A DNA stretch of 64,000 bases from UBA6107 sp034430175 (lineage in GTDB: Bacteria > Chloroflexota > Anaerolineae > Anaerolineales > Anaerolineaceae). The stretch lies in NCBI GenBank assembly GCA_034430175.1, contig DAOUFI010000007.1:111912-175911 (forward strand), in the 5' to 3' direction. The notes beneath the pieces were generated by a model that saw only the letters and a list, made by a program, of their open reading frames with translations, was not told the DNA's origin and did no database searches. Shown here one piece after another: positions 34,150-42,952 of this stretch. Within the stretch, counting starts at the first letter, position 1; every line of letters starts with the position of its first letter. Position numbers and translations under genes: made by a program.

Positions 34150-34878
34150 CTAAAAATGGTTAATGCTTCGATCTGAACTGCGGCGCTGACCAGACATTTC
34201 TTTTTCAATGAAATCAAAGTGCTGTGAACTGGGGCGATTTGACCGGGAAGCTCCAGAGATTCTGGTCATTGTTATGGGAGTGGAGGCTGCGTGTTGACCC
34301 GTTGCGGATTGCTTGTAGGATGTATTGAATCCCGTAACAGCAGATTCAGAGGTATTTACTGTTTTATCATTTCTGCTGAACAGTTTTTCCAGCGCAGATG
34401 AGAGTGAACCAATAATGAGAATACGTAATACCCAGACCAGGATGGCAACAAAAATGGGGATGATGTTGGTAAGGGTATGCGCATTAATGATCGAGGAGCT
34501 CTGGAGATTGTGATTGTTGATGGCTACCGCGACTCCCCACCAGGTGAGAGACGCGTTCGCGGTTGCCGCGACCATCCAGGCACCAAACAGGTACCAGGAA
34601 TCCTTTGTTTCCACCTTGCGATTCTCGGGTGAGATTAAACGGGCGATCCCCGCGAAATCAATACCGCAGAACGCCAATGCCAACAAAGTAGCCCAAGATA
34701 CACCGGCGAAACTCAAATTACCAAGCAAGTCGCGGAGAGAAAAAGCGGTTGTGCTGTAATTAAAAATCTCAAACGAGAACATCGCCAGGATAATAATGAC
34801 AGCGTAAACAGTTCCTGGTTTCACGCGAGAGACAGCTTTGATTTTGTTAATTGACGGACGGACTGCTGTAAGATTCAT
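34150..34878 (-). CDS. Hypothetical membrane protein with disordered tail
   Basis: Unrecognised protein of 242 residues: an N-terminal cytosolic basic stretch, about four membrane segments (roughly residues 24-42, 58-75, 93-115, 140-165) and a Ser/Thr/Asn-rich, probably disordered, cytosolic C-terminus (about 175-242). AGGAGG precedes the ATG. It has its own strong promoter with repeated operator-like boxes, so it is probably regulated as a single-gene unit. No function is proposed. Confidence 0.7.
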   Translation of the reverse strand: MNLTAVRPSINKIKAVSRVKPGTVYAVIIILAMFSFEIFNYSTTAFSLRDLLGNLSFAGVSWATLLALAFCGIDFAGIARLISPENRKVETKDSWYLFGAWMVAATANASLTWWGVAVAINNHNLQSSSIINAHTLTNIIPIFVAILVWVLRILIIGSLSSALEKLFSRNDKTVNTSESAVTGFNTSYKQSATGQHAASTPITMTRISGASRSNRPSSQHFDFIEKEMSGQRRSSDRSINHF

Positions 34879-34892
34879 GATCGTTCCTCCTG

Positions 34893-34973
34893 ATTATAGA
34901 ACAAATGTATCAATGAACGATCACATTATAGAACAAATAATCTACAAAGTCAATAGGTAGAATAAAAGTTCTA
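34893..34973 (-). promoter_or_regulatory. Repeated operator-like boxes before the membrane-protein gene
   Basis: The 14-mer ATTATAGAACAAAT occurs at 34893-34906 and again at 34925-34938, 32 bases apart (about three helical turns). The second copy covers the -10 box. A third, palindromic element, TAGAATAAAAGTTCTA, lies at 34958-34973, just upstream of the -35. The GAACAAAT half-sites and the GAAT-N4-GTTC element resemble, but do not fully match, Gram-positive-type LexA boxes. Confidence 0.5.
34925..34953 (-). promoter_or_regulatory. Promoter of the membrane-protein gene
   Basis: Minus-strand TTGACT (complement of 34948-34953), 17-base spacer, TATAAT (complement of 34925-34930), nearly consensus. 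Confidence 0.85.
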
Positions 34974-34975
34974 AA

Positions 34976-35542
34976 TTAAATTGAATACGAAAAGGAGATT
35001 TTTAACGGTTTCGCGTTATCAGGGATGTATTGGTGGACATGATTCAACGCGATTTTAGAGGCATGGCAATAGAGGGTGGCTACTGCCAATCCATGAGAGA
35101 CAAGCAAAACCCGACCTTCAGGATGATCTTTGCTGATGTCGTTCGCGACAGATACCATACGATCGGTCACCTGCCTGACCGATTCACCTCCGGGGGCATG
35201 CGCAGTTTCAGGTTGATCATCCCCGTTACGTGGATCAAAATTGTATTGCTTAAGGACTTCATCCAGTGAAAGGCCTTCCCATTCACCCTGACAGATCTCG
35301 CGCAGGCGCCGGTCGTACTTCACCGGCAGCCCAAGCTGGTCGGCAGCGATCTGCGCGGTTTCAGAAGCACGTTTCAAATCGCTAGAATAAATGGCATCGA
35401 AGTGAACATGCTTCAAAGAATCAGCCAAAGCCCGGGCTTGTTCGAGCCCGGTTTGATTCAAAGGGATATCCGTTTGGCCTTGAAAACGACCGGCAAGGTT
35501 CCAATCGGTCTGACCGTGTCTGATCAGCCAAATTTCTGTCAT
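34976..35542 (-). CDS. Histidine phosphatase (phosphoglycerate mutase-like)
   Basis: Protein of 188 residues of histidine phosphatase branch 1. The catalytic His lies in LIRHGQTDWN (about residues 6-15), followed by SDLKRASETA, an ICQGEWEGLSLDEV acid segment and the second catalytic His in VLLVSHGLAV (about 149). Related enzymes include alpha-ribazole phosphatase CobC and broad-specificity sugar phosphatases; cobalamin genes are not nearby, so the substrate stays open. The ATG at 35542 is preferred over an upstream TTG because GGAA lies at correct spacing. Confidence 0.87.
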   Translation of the reverse strand: MTEIWLIRHGQTDWNLAGRFQGQTDIPLNQTGLEQARALADSLKHVHFDAIYSSDLKRASETAQIAADQLGLPVKYDRRLREICQGEWEGLSLDEVLKQYNFDPRNGDDQPETAHAPGGESVRQVTDRMVSVANDISKDHPEGRVLLVSHGLAVATLYCHASKIALNHVHQYIPDNAKPLKISFSYSI

Positions 35543-35567
35543 ATATGGTTCCAAAGCTAACTGTATT

Positions 35568-36350
35568 TTAGTGTTTTTTATCTTGCTCGATCAGTAACTT
35601 GATGGCTTCCACTCCCACGCGAATGACCGCATCCGCATCGAATTCAGCCAGTTTTTTGTGGATATTGGTGATGGGTGCATCGCCAAACTCGCTTTCATTG
35701 ATTACGAGCATCGCGCCGCCGGCACGTTTTCCGTAGATCGCAGCGAGAATGTATATCGCAGCGGCTTCCATTTCAGAGCAGATCGCTCCACCAGCGATGA
35801 ATGCTTTCCAGCGTTCATCGAGATGATTCGCCATGGGCATGCGAGTTCTTTCCACTTCGCCGTAGAAAGAATCCTTTGACTGCGAAACTCCAAGATGGTG
35901 GGGCATACCAAGCGATCTGGCACTATTACGCAATGCACAAACCACATCAACGTTAGCTACAGCCGGGAATTCGACCGGAAGGTAATGCAGCGTGGTGCCT
36001 TCGTCGCGGATGGCACCAGTGATGATCGCCACATCGCCGGCATGGACGTACGGCTGCATGGATCCTGAACTACCGACGCGAATGAAGGTATCAGCGCCAG
36101 CTTCGATCAATTCTTCGACCGCAATTGCTGTCGAAGGGCAGCCAATGCCGGTGGAGACAACAGATACTTTTTCACCCAGGAGAGTTCCACTCCAGGTGAC
36201 GTATTCACGATTTTGAGCAACAAAATGAGGGTTGTCGAAATACCGGGCGATCTTTTCGCAGCGTCCGGGGTCGCCGGGGAGAAGAACATATTTCCCGATA
36301 TCTCCCTCTTTTATGTGTAAATGGAAAGCCAAGCCTTCATTATTGAGCAT
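35568..36350 (-). CDS. Nucleoside phosphorylase (uridine phosphorylase-like)
   Basis: PNP/UDP-family phosphorylase, 260 residues. Phosphate and nucleoside pocket elements: YVLLPGDPGRCEKIAR (about residues 20-35), VSTGIGCPSTAIAVEEL, FIRVGSSGSMQPYV and CSEMEAAAIYILAAIYGKRAG with the ribose-binding Met-Glu pair. It probably salvages uridine or related nucleosides by phosphorolysis to base and ribose-1-phosphate. It lies 25 bases upstream of the histidine phosphatase gene and may be co-transcribed with it. Confidence 0.9.
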   Translation of the reverse strand: MLNNEGLAFHLHIKEGDIGKYVLLPGDPGRCEKIARYFDNPHFVAQNREYVTWSGTLLGEKVSVVSTGIGCPSTAIAVEELIEAGADTFIRVGSSGSMQPYVHAGDVAIITGAIRDEGTTLHYLPVEFPAVANVDVVCALRNSARSLGMPHHLGVSQSKDSFYGEVERTRMPMANHLDERWKAFIAGGAICSEMEAAAIYILAAIYGKRAGGAMLVINESEFGDAPITNIHKKLAEFDADAVIRVGVEAIKLLIEQDKKH

Positions 36351-36410
36351 GTTTACCTCAGTAAATAGTTTGGAATCTGATTATAGCGCAGAAAAGAATG
36401 ACTTATCGAT

Positions 36411-36438
36411 AAAAAAATCCGCCGTAATCCCGGCGGAT
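36411..36438 (-). terminator. Intrinsic terminator of the LysM-protein gene
   Basis: ATCCGCCG-TAATCC-CGGCGGAT with AAAAAAA on its left side, i.e. a U tract on the minus strand. Confidence 0.85.
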
Positions 36439-36460
36439 CAAAAACCTCGAAGAGTGATTA

Positions 36461-37243
36461 CTAACGCCTTTGCGAGACAAAGTACGCGTAAACACCGATA
36501 CCAACACCAACGATCAGGATCAATCCTCCGAGAATGGCCAGCCAGATGGAACCACCTGTGCCGGATGTCTTTTCGTTGCTTGAGGAAACCTGGGCACCGA
36601 AGTCGATAGTGGAAGTATCCCCGGATTTCAAAGTGATCGAGTAATTTTGGCTGGATGTCGCGTTATATCCCTGAGGGATGGCGACACTTATGGTGTACTG
36701 GCCTTCATTGATATCTTTAAAGCAGGTTGCGATGTCATCGCCGGTAGTGGGGGCTGTATTGTTATAGCTGCCGTCCGTGCTGGCGATACTGACCTGACCA
36801 CCAGCCAGTGATGTTTCATCTGTTTCAGCAATGGCGTTACCATTGATATCGTTAAACAGGTAGACACAAATCGTGCCGGTACCTTTTGGTGGTATCGCGG
36901 TAGGGATTGAAGAGGTGGGTGTGGCAGATGGTCCCGCAGTTATGACCGCGGTAGGAACGACAGCGATCAATAGTTTCTTGCCGATAGTTAGATTATCGCA
37001 GTCGCCCACATTGAGTTGATTAAGCGTGCGCAGTTGATCGATGGTGATGCCATTGAGTAATGCGATACTTTCACAGGTGTCGTTGGCTTTGACAATGTAA
37101 TAGATATTACCGTTTGACTCGGGTGTGGCTGTGTAAATGGCCTCAGCCGCCTGCACTGGTTGCGCGAGGGTGGGAAGGAGTAACATTACTCCAAGAATTG
37201 AAAGCATCAAAGATGCGAAAAAAAAGCGTTGTGTTTTTTTCAT
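36461..37243 (-). CDS. Secreted, membrane-anchored LysM and Cna-B/SdrD-like protein
   Basis: Surface protein of 260 residues: signal peptide (cleavage near AQPVQA-AEA), a LysM domain (about residues 47-95, with YYIVKANDTCESIALLNGI and LNQLNVGD), a Pro/Ser/Thr linker, a beta-sandwich of the SdrD-B type (about 122-215, with LFNDINGNAIAETDE) and a C-terminal membrane segment (about 232-254) followed by SQRR. It is thus tethered to the membrane and likely contacts peptidoglycan through LysM. Single gene with its own terminator. Confidence 0.83.
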   Translation of the reverse strand: MKKTQRFFFASLMLSILGVMLLLPTLAQPVQAAEAIYTATPESNGNIYYIVKANDTCESIALLNGITIDQLRTLNQLNVGDCDNLTIGKKLLIAVVPTAVITAGPSATPTSSIPTAIPPKGTGTICVYLFNDINGNAIAETDETSLAGGQVSIASTDGSYNNTAPTTGDDIATCFKDINEGQYTISVAIPQGYNATSSQNYSITLKSGDTSTIDFGAQVSSSNEKTSGTGGSIWLAILGGLILIVGVGIGVYAYFVSQRR

Positions 37244-37339
37244 ATGTTTTCCAGATTATAACATCCTTTTTTTAGTGACTTTTTCATGCAGGATTTACGC
37301 GAGTGAAAATTGTCAAGGGTTATAATTCATTCATTACCT

Positions 37340-38137
37340 ATGGATAATCAACAGTTTCATCCATACAAGAGTTCCATAAAAATCATCCTGATCCTGGTGT
37401 TGGTCCTGTTCATGCTGGCTGCCTGCATGATCACTCCTGAGCAGACTTCGTTTGAAGCGCTTTTTTCGCCTACGCCGACACTGACGCCAACCGCTACTAT
37501 TGTCTGGTTCCCTGTTACCTCAACACCTGATACGAAGATCGTTTTCACCAGTACTCCCGATGTTTCAGAATTACCAGGTTTCACAGATCTGATCTTTGAC
37601 GATGGTGGTGTCGTCACCGAACATTGGATGAGTGGCTCTGAAGCGAATGGGACTATAACGGTTGGTCAAAATTCGATCACACTAGCTGTGGATGGCCCCA
37701 AAGGAGCATTAACAACATTCAGAAAAGACACACTGCTTTATAACTTCTATTTTGAATCGGTGATGACAACAAGTCTTTGTAAAAATGATGATCAAATGGG
37801 TGTTTTGTTCAGGGTCAACGGATCGATGAGCTATTACCGATTTTCGATCAGTTGCTCTGGTAAGATCTCACTTCAGCAGGTGGTAGGTGGAGCACCGACG
37901 ACACTTATGGATTGGGTTTTTACCAACCAGTTACAACAAGGTTTGAACAAATCTGTGAAGATTGGTGTGTGGGTAAATGGCAAAGAACTAAAAATCTATC
38001 TGAACGATCAATTGCAGATGGAAGTGACCAATAACACCTTTTATTCTGGAGGGATTGGTTTTTTCGCCAAAGCAAGTGGGGATTCTCCGGTTTCTGTAAA
38101 TTTTTCAGGTATTAAGGTCTATCAGGTAAAGAAATAG
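37340..38137 (+). CDS. Surface lipoprotein with jelly-roll (LamG-like) domain
   Basis: Lipoprotein of 265 residues. Lipobox MLAAC at the end of a hydrophobic signal (Cys about residue 28), a Pro/Thr-rich linker with SPTPTLTPTATI, and a C-terminal beta-sandwich (about 85-263) resembling concanavalin A-like/DUF1080 domains (DQMGVLFRVNGSMSYYRFS, GKELKIYLNDQLQMEV, YSGGIGFFAKASG). Such domains bind carbohydrate or protein ligands; no catalytic residues are evident. The ATG at 37340 is 13 bases after TATAAT (37321-37326). Confidence 0.75.
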   Translation: MDNQQFHPYKSSIKIILILVLVLFMLAACMITPEQTSFEALFSPTPTLTPTATIVWFPVTSTPDTKIVFTSTPDVSELPGFTDLIFDDGGVVTEHWMSGSEANGTITVGQNSITLAVDGPKGALTTFRKDTLLYNFYFESVMTTSLCKNDDQMGVLFRVNGSMSYYRFSISCSGKISLQQVVGGAPTTLMDWVFTNQLQQGLNKSVKIGVWVNGKELKIYLNDQLQMEVTNNTFYSGGIGFFAKASGDSPVSVNFSGIKVYQVKK

Positions 38138-38237
38138 ATTTCAACAAGAGAATTGAGCGCGAAATTCATTACCTGTTTTCATAACTCGTGTACAATATTA
38201 AATAGAATTGATCTGTAAAGTACCGTGAGGAGGACCT

Positions 38238-38660
38238 ATGTATCAGAAAATCGTGATAGTGGGCAGACTTGGCAGAGATCCAGAAATGAGATTTACGCCC
38301 ACAGGTCAAGCTGTGACGAGTTTTTCTGTTGCCACAGACCGGCAATACAACGATCAGAGCGGCAAACCCGTTAAAGAGACTGTGTGGTTCAGGGTTACCG
38401 CCTGGGGGAAGTTGGCTGAGACATGCAACAATTTCCTGCAAAAAGGTAAATTGGTGCTCGTCGAAGGACGGCTGTCTGTCGACGCGAAGACAGGTGGACC
38501 GCGCATTTGGACAAGTCAGGATGGGACTCCCCGGGCTTCTTATGAAATCGTCGCCGCTACTGTGAAGTTCCTTTCAACCAAGACAGAGGGTTCTGGCACT
38601 GGTGCTGTTGCGGTTGAGGAAGATATAGAATCAGCACCCGGCGAGGATATTCCTTTCTAG
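38238..38660 (+). CDS. ssb: Single-stranded DNA-binding protein
   Basis: SSB of 140 residues with one OB-fold (about residues 1-110: KIVIVGRLGRDPEMRFTPTG, TVWFRVTAWGKLAETC, LVLVEGRLSV) and a short acidic tail ending GEDIPF, matching the conserved SSB tip that recruits partner proteins. GAGGAGG lies 5 bases before the ATG. A TACAAT at 38191-38196 with TTACCT 16 bases before it is a candidate promoter. It leads a three-gene operon with a DUF3467 gene and a translin homologue. Confidence 0.95.
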   Translation: MYQKIVIVGRLGRDPEMRFTPTGQAVTSFSVATDRQYNDQSGKPVKETVWFRVTAWGKLAETCNNFLQKGKLVLVEGRLSVDAKTGGPRIWTSQDGTPRASYEIVAATVKFLSTKTEGSGTGAVAVEEDIESAPGEDIPF

Positions 38661-38670
38661 GAAGATAAAT

Positions 38671-39003
38671 ATGGACACGAAAGACAATACTCCGGGTACA
38701 GGGGTCAACCCGATCGACGTACCCGAAGATATTAACATCCAATATTCGAATTTGGTACGGATCAGTCATTCACCTTTTGATATCGTGATGGATTTTGGCC
38801 ATATTTTACCGGCGCAGAAAGCGAAAGTTGTTGCCCGCGTTGTCATGTCTCCAGTAGGCGCAAAATTATTTGCCAAAGCTTTGAACGAGAACCTGGCACG
38901 ATTTGAAGCTTCATTTGGTGAAATCCATCTCCCCGGGGATACGTCATTAGCTAACGACCTGTTTAAGCAAGTAAAACCACCCGATCCACCGAAGGGAGAA
39001 TGA
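38671..39003 (+). CDS. DUF3467 family protein
   Basis: Protein of 110 residues with a DUF3467 domain (about residues 20-85: INIQYSNLVRISHSPFDIVMDFG and KVVARVVMSPVGAKLFAKALNENL). The function of this family is unknown. It begins 10 bases after ssb and overlaps the translin homologue by 4 bases, so it is translated with both. The link to DNA or RNA transactions is contextual only. Confidence 0.83.
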   Translation: MDTKDNTPGTGVNPIDVPEDINIQYSNLVRISHSPFDIVMDFGHILPAQKAKVVARVVMSPVGAKLFAKALNENLARFEASFGEIHLPGDTSLANDLFKQVKPPDPPKGE

Positions 39004-39641
39004 TGATGGATAGATTCGACTCCATCATCGAGAACACTCGAAAGGTTTTCGATGAACGCACCGCAGCGCGTGACCAGGCGCTGGTGCAAGCCCGGCAACT
39101 GACCCGATTATGCGCCCATACGATCCGCGCCATCCATCGAATGGAAGTTGAAAGTGCTCATCAATTGTTGAGCGAAGCCAAAGACCTGGTCAGGCAAATG
39201 CAAAAGGATCTTGAAAAATTCCCAGATCTTTATTATGCCGGCTACACTCAAGACGCCATCAAAGAATTCTCCGAAGCCAGTCTTACTTGCGCCTTTATCG
39301 AAAACGCAAAATTACCCACTCCTGAAGAGTTGGGAATCGAATACAACACCTACGTTAATGGTCTGGCGGAGTGCATTGGTGAACTGCGCCGGCGATGCCT
39401 GGATATTCTGAGGCAGGGATATTCTGAAGACGCAGAACGGCTACTAAATGTTATGGACGAGATCTATAACTTTTTGGTGACCATGGATTATCCTGACGCG
39501 GTTACCAACGGCTTGAGGCGTCAGACGGACCTGGTGCGCGGTATCATCGAACGAACCCGAGCTGACCTTACCATGAGCCTGCGGGAACAGCACCTTCAGG
39601 AAGCTTTACAGGAGTTTTCTAAGCGCTTCCCTGAGAACTAA
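39000..39641 (+). CDS. Translin-family protein
   Basis: Largely helical protein of 213 residues resembling translin. The typical segments are present: RQLTRLCAHTIRAIHRME near the N-terminus, YYAGYTQDAIKEFSEA (about residues 78-93) and GLAECIGELRRRCLDILRQG (about 120-139). Eukaryotic translin with TRAX forms the C3PO RNA-processing octamer; bacterial and archaeal members are thought to bind RNA or ssDNA. Three consecutive ATG codons (39000, 39003, 39006) follow AAGGGAG; the exact first residue is uncertain. Operon with ssb and DUF3467. Confidence 0.8.
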   Translation: MMMDRFDSIIENTRKVFDERTAARDQALVQARQLTRLCAHTIRAIHRMEVESAHQLLSEAKDLVRQMQKDLEKFPDLYYAGYTQDAIKEFSEASLTCAFIENAKLPTPEELGIEYNTYVNGLAECIGELRRRCLDILRQGYSEDAERLLNVMDEIYNFLVTMDYPDAVTNGLRRQTDLVRGIIERTRADLTMSLREQHLQEALQEFSKRFPEN

Positions 39642-39675
39642 AGCCAAATCCCAAAACTGAATTCTTGTCATACAC

Positions 39676-39704
39676 AAAAACGCCAGCAATCCTGGCGTTT
39701 TTTT
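39676..39704 (+). terminator. Intrinsic terminator of the ssb operon
   Basis: AAAAACGCCAG-CAATC-CTGGCGTTTTTTT, perfect stem with U tract. Confidence 0.9.
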
Positions 39705-39757
39705 GCTTCAAGGGGTGATGTAAATAGAGAGTATGCAATTAAACTTTTTAAAACAGA

Positions 39758-39763
39758 TATAAT
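39758..39763 (+). promoter_or_regulatory. -10 box of nadK, probable leaderless start
   Basis: TATAAT ending 8 bases before the nadK ATG at 39772, with no Shine-Dalgarno between. The -35 is weak. Confidence 0.55.
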
Positions 39764-39771
39764 TAACGAAT

Positions 39772-40647
39772 ATGAGCGCAGAGTTGAACCAGTTCAAACG
39801 TGTTGTGATCGCAGTTCACCCGACCTCTGATGAAACCATGCAGGAAGGGACGACTATACAATCTTTCATCCAGAAAAATTGGGGAATAACTCCGTACCTG
39901 GGTAGGGTGAATGATGTGGAATTGCAGGGCAGGGTGGCTGCCAGACAATTCGATCTGATGATCACTCTTGGTGGCGATGGTACCATGTTACGTGCCGGGC
40001 ATCTCTGTGCCCCGGTCGATGTGCCGTTGCTGGGGATCAACATGGGCCGGTTTGGTTTTCTTATGCAGCTTAGCCGGATGGAATGGCCGCTCTTATTACC
40101 CCGTCTGTTTTCGGGAGACTACAATTTTGAAAACCGTATGATGTTGAAGTCGGAATTATGGCGTGCTGGACAGTTGATCCAGTCCAGCCAGGTAATCAAT
40201 GAGGTGGTGGTTTGCCGCGGTCAGGCAGTACGACCGATTCGTATCCATGCCACGGTGGATGGATACCGATTGGCATCGTATGTTGCCGATGGTTTGATTG
40301 CTGCCACTCCCACGGGTTCGACGGCGTACGCTTTGGCGGCCGGAGGGCCGATCATGCCGCCGGAATTGCATAATATTTTGATTGTAGCGGTCGCTCCTCA
40401 CATGACAATGGACCGGTCTATCATCCTACCTGAAGGTGCCAGCGTGGAAATCGCGGCTGAGACCGACCATGATGCTGTGATCAGTGTGGACGGAAAAGCG
40501 CCGGTTCAACTCTCGAACGATGACAGGATCATTGTGAAGGCGAGCGACTATAAGGTAAAATTCATCGTTTTTCAAGACCCCGGTTACTTCTATCGCAACC
40601 TTGAAAAATATCTCGAACAAAACCCCTCTATCGGTGGAAGTAAATGA
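39772..40647 (+). CDS. nadK: NAD kinase
   Basis: Phosphorylates NAD to NADP. Protein of 291 residues with the diagnostic motifs: LGGDGTMLRAG (about residues 65-75), NEVVVCRG (about 143-150), ASYVADGLIAATPTGSTAYALAAGGPI (about 165-191) and the C-terminal APHMTMDRSIILP. The start is probably leaderless, see the -10 box. The stop overlaps the B-box membrane-protein start by 4 bases, and recN follows, an order (nadK then recN) seen in many bacteria. Confidence 0.95.
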   Translation: MSAELNQFKRVVIAVHPTSDETMQEGTTIQSFIQKNWGITPYLGRVNDVELQGRVAARQFDLMITLGGDGTMLRAGHLCAPVDVPLLGINMGRFGFLMQLSRMEWPLLLPRLFSGDYNFENRMMLKSELWRAGQLIQSSQVINEVVVCRGQAVRPIRIHATVDGYRLASYVADGLIAATPTGSTAYALAAGGPIMPPELHNILIVAVAPHMTMDRSIILPEGASVEIAAETDHDAVISVDGKAPVQLSNDDRIIVKASDYKVKFIVFQDPGYFYRNLEKYLEQNPSIGGSK

Positions 40648-41171
40648 GCCTTGAAAATCAATCACAAATGTATTGCTACAACCATCCCAACCGTGAAACA
40701 CATTTGCGGTGCAATAAGTGTGAAAGACCCATCTGTGTTTCCTGCGCGGTTTTGACACCGACTGGTTACCGCTGCAAAGAGTGCGTGAAAGGGCAGCAAC
40801 GGGTTTTTGATACCAGCCATTGGTGGGACTATCCGCTTGGAGCAGTTGTCGCATTTGTTCTATCGTTGATCGCCAGTTTATTGGTGAAATATCTCAGTTT
40901 CTTTGCGTTGATCGCCTCGTACTTTGTGGGGATTGGCATCGCTGAGGCAGTACGCTTTGTGCTGCGCAAGAGACGTTCGCGCAGAATGCCTTGGGTTGTT
41001 GCAATCTCCGCGTTTGCAGGAAGCATCCTTCTTAATCTATCGACGGTGATGTTAATCTTTGCCGTCACCGGGCAGATCACCTTTTCATCGATATTTTCTC
41101 TACTCTACCCACTTGCGTACGCGGCGATCATCTCGGTGGCAGCTTATTATCGCTTGAAAGGTACCCTGTAA
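40644..41171 (+). CDS. B-box zinc-finger membrane protein
   Basis: Protein of 175 residues with an N-terminal B-box-like zinc finger (about residues 10-50: CYNHPNRETHLRCNKCERPICVSCAVLTPTGYRCKEC by position, eight Cys/His ligands) and four membrane segments after residue 60. In other bacteria the same finger precedes rhomboid-type membrane domains, but no Ser-His catalytic pair was found here. Between nadK and recN, with a 4-base overlap to the former. Function unknown. Confidence 0.78.
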   Translation: MSLENQSQMYCYNHPNRETHLRCNKCERPICVSCAVLTPTGYRCKECVKGQQRVFDTSHWWDYPLGAVVAFVLSLIASLLVKYLSFFALIASYFVGIGIAEAVRFVLRKRRSRRMPWVVAISAFAGSILLNLSTVMLIFAVTGQITFSSIFSLLYPLAYAAIISVAAYYRLKGTL

Positions 41172-41187
41172 AGGGAAAAGTTTTAGA

Positions 41188-42927
41188 ATGCTGAGCGAAT
41201 TACGCATCGAAAATTTTGCCATCATCAATCAACTTGAATTAAATTTCAAGGATGGTTTAGTCATCGTCACTGGTGAAACTGGCGCTGGCAAATCCATCCT
41301 GCTTGACGCGATTATGACACTGGTTGGGGGCAGGGTTGATACATCTATGGTTCGCAGTGGGGCTGATAGGGCTGTTCTCGAGGCAGTATTTAAAATCCCC
41401 GAAGAAACCAAAGCCGAAGTGCATGAAATTCTCACCCGTGAAGGGCTGGAGGAAGGTGATCCGGTTGTCACTCTCGGACGCGAAATTCGCGCAGAAGGCC
41501 GAACGGTGGCTCGGATAAATGGCAGAAGCGTTAATGTAGGCCTCTTGAAAGAACTGGGTATGTTCCTGGTAGATATTCACGGACAGGCGGAGCATCTATC
41601 ACTGCTGGACGTGCATTCACACCTGGGATTCCTCGACCGGTTCGCAAAGGATGAAGCAGAACTGGCTGATTATCGGATGAAGTATCAGGCACTTTCGAAA
41701 ATCCGAAAGGAACTGGATGAGGTTAAACAGATTGAACAGGAAGCCGCCAAACGCACTGAGCTGCTTACCTTCCAGGCGCAGGAAATTGATGCTGCTGCTC
41801 TAAAAGAGGATGAGGATGTGGATTTAGAACAGGAGCGTAGCCGCCTGGCAAATGCTGAGAGTTTATCAGCTTCGGCACAGCAAGCACTCCTTTTGTTGGA
41901 TGAGGGAAGTCCGGAATCCCCTGCCATCACCGACCTGCTGGGTCAGGTGGTGCAATTATTGAGCTCGCTCTCACGCATTGATTCCAGCCGACAAAGCCTA
42001 TTCGAGCAAGCTGACTCCGCCGCCACGCAGATCAGTGAGATTGTCCGCGATCTACGAGCGTATTTGGATGAGATTGAATTCAATCCACATAGGCTGGAAC
42101 AGGTGGAGAATCGTTTGGAATTAATCCATCAATTGAAACGCAAATATGGAAATTCCATTCAGCAGGTTATCGAGTTCGGCTTATCTGCCAGAGCACAACT
42201 TGACACGATCGTGCACGCGAAAGAGCGGATCGATGAATTGACCGCAGAGATGGAGCAGGCTGAAGCTTCTCTCGCTGAGGCGGCCGAATCGCTTTCCGCG
42301 AAACGAAAAGCTGCCGGTGAGGTTCTCAGCCTGAAGGTGGAGAAAGAGCTTGATGACCTGAGCATGAAGGGAGCTCGTTTCCAAACCTCGATCGAGAATT
42401 CAGAAGACGCGAATGGGATCACCCTCGCGGATGGTCGAAAGGTGGGATTTGATATCACCGGTGTGGATAGGGTGGAATTTATGATCGCTCCCAACCCCGG
42501 CGAAGGATTGAAGCCGCTGGTAAAAATCGCTTCGGGTGGCGAGACATCACGGTTGATGCTCGCCTTGAAGAATGTTCTGGCTGACGCCGATTATGTTCCG
42601 ACACTGATATTTGATGAGATTGACCAGGGAATTGGCGGCAGGGTGGGTAGTGTTGTGGGTGAGAAGCTATGGAATCTGGCGCGGAATCACCAGGTGATGT
42701 GCGTGACGCATCTTCCGCAATTAGCCAGCTTCGGTGATCAGCATTTTCACGTTCGCAAGCTGGTGAATGAAGGTCGAACCATGACGGAGGTTGAAACACT
42801 GGATGATAATGGCAGGATCGTAGAACTCGCGTCGATGTCCGGTTCTGTCAGCGAATCCAATTTAAATGCATCACGCGAATTGTTGGTTCAAGCAAAACAA
42901 AGACAAAAAGAATTGTTGACCCCATAG
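41188..42927 (+). CDS. recN: DNA repair protein RecN
   Basis: SMC-like ATPase for double-strand break repair, 579 residues. N-terminal LRIENFAIINQLEL and Walker A TGETGAGKSILLDA (about residues 30-43), QAEHLSLL, long central coiled coils, signature ASGGETSRLMLALK near 450, and Walker B LIFDEIDQGIGGRVG near 474 followed by CVTHLPQLAS. Complete and of normal length. It follows the B-box gene after 16 bases. Part of the repair theme together with sbcCD, ssb and mutS2. Confidence 0.95.
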   Translation: MLSELRIENFAIINQLELNFKDGLVIVTGETGAGKSILLDAIMTLVGGRVDTSMVRSGADRAVLEAVFKIPEETKAEVHEILTREGLEEGDPVVTLGREIRAEGRTVARINGRSVNVGLLKELGMFLVDIHGQAEHLSLLDVHSHLGFLDRFAKDEAELADYRMKYQALSKIRKELDEVKQIEQEAAKRTELLTFQAQEIDAAALKEDEDVDLEQERSRLANAESLSASAQQALLLLDEGSPESPAITDLLGQVVQLLSSLSRIDSSRQSLFEQADSAATQISEIVRDLRAYLDEIEFNPHRLEQVENRLELIHQLKRKYGNSIQQVIEFGLSARAQLDTIVHAKERIDELTAEMEQAEASLAEAAESLSAKRKAAGEVLSLKVEKELDDLSMKGARFQTSIENSEDANGITLADGRKVGFDITGVDRVEFMIAPNPGEGLKPLVKIASGGETSRLMLALKNVLADADYVPTLIFDEIDQGIGGRVGSVVGEKLWNLARNHQVMCVTHLPQLASFGDQHFHVRKLVNEGRTMTEVETLDDNGRIVELASMSGSVSESNLNASRELLVQAKQRQKELLTP

Positions 42928-42952
42928 ATATCATTTCAATTACAGGAGTTGA

